Source: Seriola aureovittata (lineage: Eukaryota > Chordata > Actinopteri > Carangiformes > Carangidae). Taken from it: a stretch of 64,000 nucleotides of DNA. The notes under the pieces were generated by a model. That model worked only from the letters and a program-made list of their open reading frames with translations, was not told where the DNA came from and did no database searches. The translations under genes and the position numbers were made by a program. This document shows, piece by piece, positions 58,142-64,000 of the stretch; positions within the stretch are counted from its first letter, which is position 1, and each line of letters begins with the position of its first letter. The DNA lies in NCBI RefSeq assembly GCF_021018895.1, contig NC_079382.1, forward strand, positions 14,078,501-14,142,500, read 5' to 3'.

Positions 58142-61100
58142 GAAGAAGGAATATGAGAAGCAGCTAGGGATAGGGAGTTACGTCATTAGATATTCTCATT
58201 ATTTGGATCTAGAAAAATAAAAACTACAACAACATAAAAAAAAAAAATCAAATTTCTGTCTCCCATGCAAACAAACTTATGAGGAAATCACTGTCAGTGT
58301 ACGTTCAAGAACACACTGTTTGTTACAGCTCTGTACGGGACGTCTACGCTTTGCTTTGGGATGACACAGGACATCCCTGCTGGGTTTTATCAACCCGAGT
58401 TCCAGGACACGGTGTCCTTAAGCTTCGGAGCAACTGCGGCTGCCAAGAACGTACACACGCACACAGACACACACACAGACACACACACACACACACAACA
58501 CACACACACACACACACACACACGAGCACACTGACAACAGAAACATCTGAGTGAGACAAAGACGACACATGCTGATTGAATTTACACAGCATGGGTCAAA
58601 TATTCTGCCATGTATACTTTAATATCACAAGAGCAGTCATTTGGACCATTTTAATCATCTGGCAATTCAATTCAGAAACTTTTCAAGGACACAACAACCA
58701 AATTCAGATGTCTTTCAGCTAGCAAGCCGATAAAATACCAGGCAAATTTGGGCATTTTGTCACATAGATCCTGTAAAATCCTACTACATTGTGATAACAG
58801 TAAAAAAGGGGTGACAATGACCAATAATCAACCTTGAACATAACACAAACTTCTTTTAAAATGCCACTTCAATCTGTCAAACTCTTTTGATCAGTTGTAA
58901 TAGAAAATAAAAAATAGCGTCAGGGCATTTCTGAAGCACACCATGAACCATCTGCCAGTGTGGTGATGAACTGCTGGTGGATTTAAAATAATTCATTTGC
59001 TGTGTGAAATGAATGTTGTTTGGGTTTGTCTGCGGGGTCGGGTTGACAGATCCTCTGCCCCGGCACGATGACGATGCCGTGGTGACTCGCAGCCTGCCCT
59101 TTTTAAGAACTTGAACTATTTCAACATCTGACTTCTAAAAATAGAGAGGGAACAGAGGGCAAGTCTGCTAGCGACGATTATCGTATTCATCCTGGTGTAT
59201 GAGCGCCGCTGATGACAGACACACTCTTAATACACACATACACACACACACACACTCAGAATGAAAGCCCAGTGGTGTGGTGGTGCATAAAGTACGTGAG
59301 TATGCAGAGACAAGGGTAAAAAAGACAGGCCAGCCATCAAATGATCCCACTGGTATGCATTACAGAGCTTTTCAATGTGAGCAGGTGATTAATGAGACCT
59401 TCAAACTACACGAGTATGTGTGTGTGATAGAGAGAGAGGTACAGATTGATAGACACTGAGAGAGATTTAGGGAGACAGAGCAAGATAAAGAGTATAGAGT
59501 GAAGACGGAGAGATAGTGGAAAAGAGGGCACCCTTAGTATTAAGACTAACAGGGTGACTATGTGATTAATTACATCTCGGTGCGATACGAGAAGCTCCGA
59601 GGAGCGGAGGGATAGAGGGAGAAGAAGGGGGAAGGGCAGCATCATTCAATTATCAGGAAGGGGAATGTTGCTATTCCTGTGGGAAGATACGGCGAGGGCG
59701 GCAAGGAACACATTTGGGAAATGAGCCTGCCATCTACACCTCAACCCTCACACCTATATCAAGAGCAATGGAGTGGCGAAATGGGAAGATTTATTTTTGG
59801 CATCCAGGATTTGAATGTAAAAGTTTCGTTCATTTTCCGCACAGACAATAGTGGGTGACTGGTGGTGGTTGCTGACGTACTCCCAAGGCTTGATTCAGCA
59901 TGAAAATCTCCTGTTTAAACCTTTGATTCTGGCCTGATAATCAGACCGAATTTACATTTCATTCAACTACATTCATTCGGCCCGGTGTTATGTTTATATT
60001 AACCAATTTTCTTGCTTGTGGATGGGTTGTTTTTGTTTTGCTGTAACCCATTACCGTATCCATCCCGCTGACATCATTTTCAGGAGCATATTACCTCCAC
60101 AAGTTTTTCCACATTGATCAAAGAAACGATTTAAGAGTGTTGATCTCACCCATGTCTGTCGCCCTTTTTCTGTCTAGTTGACTTGTTTACTCTTGGATTC
60201 TGGCTCAATATTGGATCAACTGTGTTACTATTATGTGGTATTTTATTCTTGACTTGCTATTACCACTCTAATAAAGCGCCATTTCTAAAAGGTTTTAGGA
60301 GGAATAACTAATGGCTTTATTAATGGTAAATAAATAATTTATATATAGGACAGTCTTGCATTTCTTTGTGGGGGAACACTGAGGATACCATTAAAAGGAA
60401 AACCTTCAAAGGCGAATTTCTCGATTCGCTACTGTATGTGTTTGAAAGAAGAGAAAAAAAAAACAAAAACGCGTGGAGTAAGACGATTTATTCCACCAGT
60501 GGAAGGAAAAGCGAGAGGACAGGAGAGAGCCAGGTCAAGGGAGAGAGAAGCGGAAGGACTGAGGGAAGAGAGGTGGGGAGGAGGACATGCTGTTTTTATG
60601 TGCATAGCTTGGGTGAGGGGTTGACTGAGGTCTATCGCCTCCCTTAAACACCACTCTGCCCTGTGCGCATACTTGTATTTCCATCGAGGACCAGCTTTTG
60701 TTCCGCACAGAACAAAATGGTTCTAGGTGAACTGAGGACACTGATTAGGTTTTGAATTACACTGGAAATCTGTAATAAATTTATGGAAGATCTGTGCTAC
60801 CTCAGATGTTTCTGTGCAAATACAGACTAAATTACAGATTATAGAGCTGCAGCACCTGCAGCAGAGAGATGTATCCCAACCCTCTGTGACAGAGAATGTG
60901 GATTTTTCTTAGCAACCCAAATTCATTTCTGGTATCTGGTCACTGGCTACAAATCTGCACACACAGAAAATGACAAATCTATTTCTTCCTGACTGTTATC
61001 TCCCCTTTTAGATCAGATCTTTTTGCTTTACTGATTTTTTGTGATTTTGTTTCTATTAATACTTACTGTAACTTTGTTTTGAAACACACTATATTGTAAA

Positions 61101-62277
61101 AACAATTATTCTAATCTGTATGTTATCATTATAAAACTACTAAAAATATATAAAAAACGAAGATTGTCCTTGAACCAGCAGCTAAAGAAATTAGTTTTGC
61201 AATTTTCACCAACAATGAAAGAAGAAATTTAGGTACATTAGAATTTCCCAAACTAGGGAAAAGGAATCTTGAGATAAATCTGTGGGTCCCAAGATGATTA
61301 AGGACGATGAAATGATGATAAAAACATATAATTTCATCAATCATATATTTACGTTACACATAATTATATACAGGATACTTTCACCTTTTCAGGGCCTCTA
61401 AAATCCTTTAAATTAAACAGTTTCAAAAGGAAAACTTCACTTTTTGTCGAACTTCTCACAACTCATGTCCAAACTGAAACCATAACATGTGATAAACAAT
61501 CACAAAGAAGATTTTGCTTCATTTTAAGCGGTCATGAGCCAAAAAACTTGAGAATCACTGCCTTACATAATCTTGAGGGAGTCAAATATATAAGATTACT
61601 TTGTGCTGACATGTGGGGCCACCAAACTGTCTGCTGCAGTGGAGTTGTTAATATTAGGCATGATGTCAAGGTTAATGACGGTGGTAAGTGAATTAAAGCC
61701 AATAAAACGTCCTTCGAGTTATATAACACAAACATGTGCGTCTGTCCTGCAGAATACAGTGTGTTTCTCCCAAAGTGCCTTACTGCACAAAAACTACTCA
61801 CACAACAACTTTGACATGGGCCACCATACAGTATTGTGTTCATTGCCTTTTCTTGTCTTTTTTGCTGTATTCAAAAACACTTTGCACGTGTGCGTGTAAA
61901 ACTGTATGCATACGCTCACTACAAAGTCAGACATGCACTGGAACTCCAAAATCTTCGTCCACACAAAAATGCGAAAACACACTGTTGAGAGCATGTCACA
62001 TCAACAGACAGCGATATAACCCTAACTGTAACGCCATTGTTGGCCAATCAGAGGCCTGAATAAAAGGGTATCACCGGTTCCAGTAAGCAAACATCAATGA
62101 CGTCAGACGCAAGGTTACAAGTTCCAAACAGTCTTCAGCCTGTCTGGTGTCTGTTTCCAGTGACCTGCGCATAGAAAACGTGTCCATGTGAACAGGGCCT
62201 GACCTTCCCTCTGTGCATTTCAGTTATGTCCACGTCTTTTATCATTACTCTTGTCTGCTTGATCTACTTTTTGCTCT

Positions 62278-62278
<1 letters not shown>

Positions 62279-62362
<84 letters not shown>
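62279..62362. repeat. (GT)41 microsatellite
   Basis: A long GT array, opposite in orientation to most CA arrays of this intron. Confidence 0.95.
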
Positions 62363-62365
<3 letters not shown>

Positions 62366-62654
62366 ACACTGAAGTGTGCTGCCTCTTTGATCCAGAGTTT
62401 CCACAACATGTCCTTAATGCCTCGGGGATGTATCCAGGATATTCCCATGGGACATAGTTTTCTATCTGTTGACGTACACAGTTTAATAACCTGTCAAACC
62501 TTCAATTAACTCCGCTGAAGGTGAACTATGATCTCATTGAGACAGATTATGACGATAATAGCATTACACATAATCATGTTGGCTAACTAAACAGTAGGTA
62601 ACAAATCTAGTTTGAGCTCAATTGTTTGGAAGCAGCAACATGCAGTTTCTTGTG

Positions 62655-62886
62655 AGTGTGTGTGTGTGTGAGTGTGTGTGAGTGTGTGTGTGTGTGTGTG
62701 TGCATGCGTAGGTGTGAGTGTGTGTGTGAGTTTTGGTACAGCAGTGGAGTTCACATCTGGTTGGGATTAGTGTCGGGGCCCCGCTGGTGTTCATGGGGCT
62801 CTTCACTCTAATGGTGCTAAAAACAGATACAGTACACACACTGACACACACACACACACACACACATACACACACACACACACACA
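62655..62886. repeat. Paired (GT)n and (CA)n arrays
   Basis: Interrupted GT arrays at 62655-62730 and CA arrays at 62836-62886 form an inverted pair with a spacer of roughly 100 bases. Confidence 0.85.
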
Positions 62887-63197
62887 GACCACAGGCTGCT
62901 GATTTTTACCATATGCTGTACCATGACACACACGCTTAAAAGATAATTCCGGTTTACTACAACTAGTTACTTTGGGCTATCGTTCCTTGCTGTCAGGCAC
63001 TCAGTAAGTTAATTGCTGTGATCTGGGAAGAGTGTGACATTGCTAAAAAGACATCTGACATGACAAGAAACATGAGCAGTCAGGCGCTCAGACAGCTTTT
63101 AAACATATCCTCAGGTCAGCCAAACTTATCTTGATGGGAAAAGGAAGGGAATCCTAAACATTTTACCCAACCTGTCCACTGTAAACACCCATCTCAG

Positions 63198-63418
63198 TTT
63201 ACAGACAGACAGACAGTCAGACAGTCAGACAGACAGACAGACAGACAGACAGTCAGACAGTCAGACAGACAGACAGACAGGAGACAAACAGACAGACAGT
63301 CAGACAGACAGACAGACAGTCAGACAGACAGACAGTCAGACAGACAGACAGACAGACAGACAGTCAGACAGACAGACAGACAGAAGACAGGCAGACAGAC
63401 AGAAGACAGACAGACAGT
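63198..63418. repeat. (ACAG)n array with regular TCAG variants
   Basis: About 220 bases of ACAG units in which some units read TCAG, producing higher-order blocks such as ACAGACAGTCAG. There are short breaks at GGAGACAAAC and AGAAGACAGG. Confidence 0.9.
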
Positions 63419-64000
63419 CTTCATGGCCCAAACTAAAGAATTAGACTTAATTAGACTTAATAAACCAGAACTTTCAATTTCAAACTAAAATTGCTGGTGC
63501 TGGTTGTTTAAACCTATAATGGTGAATCATGCTGCAGACATTTTTGGGTTTTATTTTCAGGACCAGTTTGCTGTGACTCTGCTGGTTTAATGATGAGCTA
63601 TTAGAGCCAGTGAGCACTTATGAAGCAAACTTTTCTTTCAGTCTATCCCTGTTTCTCTCAGGCTCAGAGTCAATTTAACTTGCCTGACTACATCTGCTCA
63701 GGACCTCTGCACTAGAAAGTGTTTCTGTTTGACCGTGCGTGTGTGTGTGTGTGCACGTGTGTGTGTGTGTCCCTCATTCTCTGCTGATGTCAGCACTTCC
63801 CGGCCTGTCGGCTCTCTTCCTCCTACACACCGGCTGAGCAGCTGGAGAGAGGGACAGAGATTGCGGTGGAGGTTTTTCAACTCACCCACACTGACACAGT
63901 TGTATCTGTGTCTTGAGTGTGTATTATTATGTGTGTGTTTTAGCATGGGGCGAGATCTTAACCTTTTCAAGGCAAACACCCGACTGCTGACACACACGCA

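Noticed and set aside
63198..63418. CRISPR-like array
   Set aside because: Tetranucleotide repetition without unique spacers in vertebrate DNA. It is a microsatellite.

Overview
The window is vertebrate nuclear DNA, most likely from a ray-finned (percomorph-type) fish. It has split genes with short GT-AG introns, very many (CA)n/(GT)n microsatellites, and several repeat types that I recognise from bony-fish genomes: tRNA-headed SINEs and a Tc1-like transposon remnant. There is no bacterial-style gene organisation.

Three protein genes account for all the convincing coding sequence. (1) sesn1 (sestrin 1) lies on the + strand at about 1.1-6.3 kb. Nine coding exons (CDS 1118-4457) splice in frame to 488 residues. 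(2) armc2 (armadillo repeat containing 2) lies on the - strand at about 25.9-7.3 kb. Fifteen coding exons (24615 down to 8299) splice in frame to 767 residues. Several of these exons have no start codon and were found only by reading splice sites and conserved residues. (3) foxo3 lies on the - strand. Only its second coding exon (49811-48363, 482 residues plus stop, from the middle of the forkhead domain to the C-terminus) and a separate 3'UTR exon (47376 to about 43890) are inside. The first coding exon lies beyond position 64000, so 49812-64000 is intron.

Layout: 1-1117 is sesn1 upstream/promoter sequence; 1118-4457 sesn1 exons; 4458 to 6.3 or 7.3 kb sesn1 3'UTR; 7.3-8.3 kb armc2 3'UTR, tail to tail with sesn1; 8.3-24.6 kb armc2 exons and repeat-bearing introns; about 25.4-25.9 kb the armc2 5' region; 26-43.9 kb intergenic DNA with microsatellites and old repeats; 43.9-49.8 kb the foxo3 3' half; 49.8-64 kb foxo3 intron, rich in repeats.

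The order FOXO3-ARMC2-SESN1 is the same as in human 6q21, so this is an old conserved neighbourhood. FOXO3 is the stress and insulin-signalling transcription factor. Sestrin 1 is a stress-induced inhibitor of mTORC1 and a reported p53/FOXO target. ARMC2 is a cilium/flagellum protein whose link to the other two may be only positional. I see no wholly new system. The most useful second-look items are regulatory or structural: an RFX X-box-like site at the armc2 5' end, UG repeats lying against two armc2 splice sites, a 3'UTR intron and a G29 tract in foxo3 RNA, facing poly(A) signals between sesn1 and armc2, a SINE with a clean target-site duplication, and a foldback element with three related arms.
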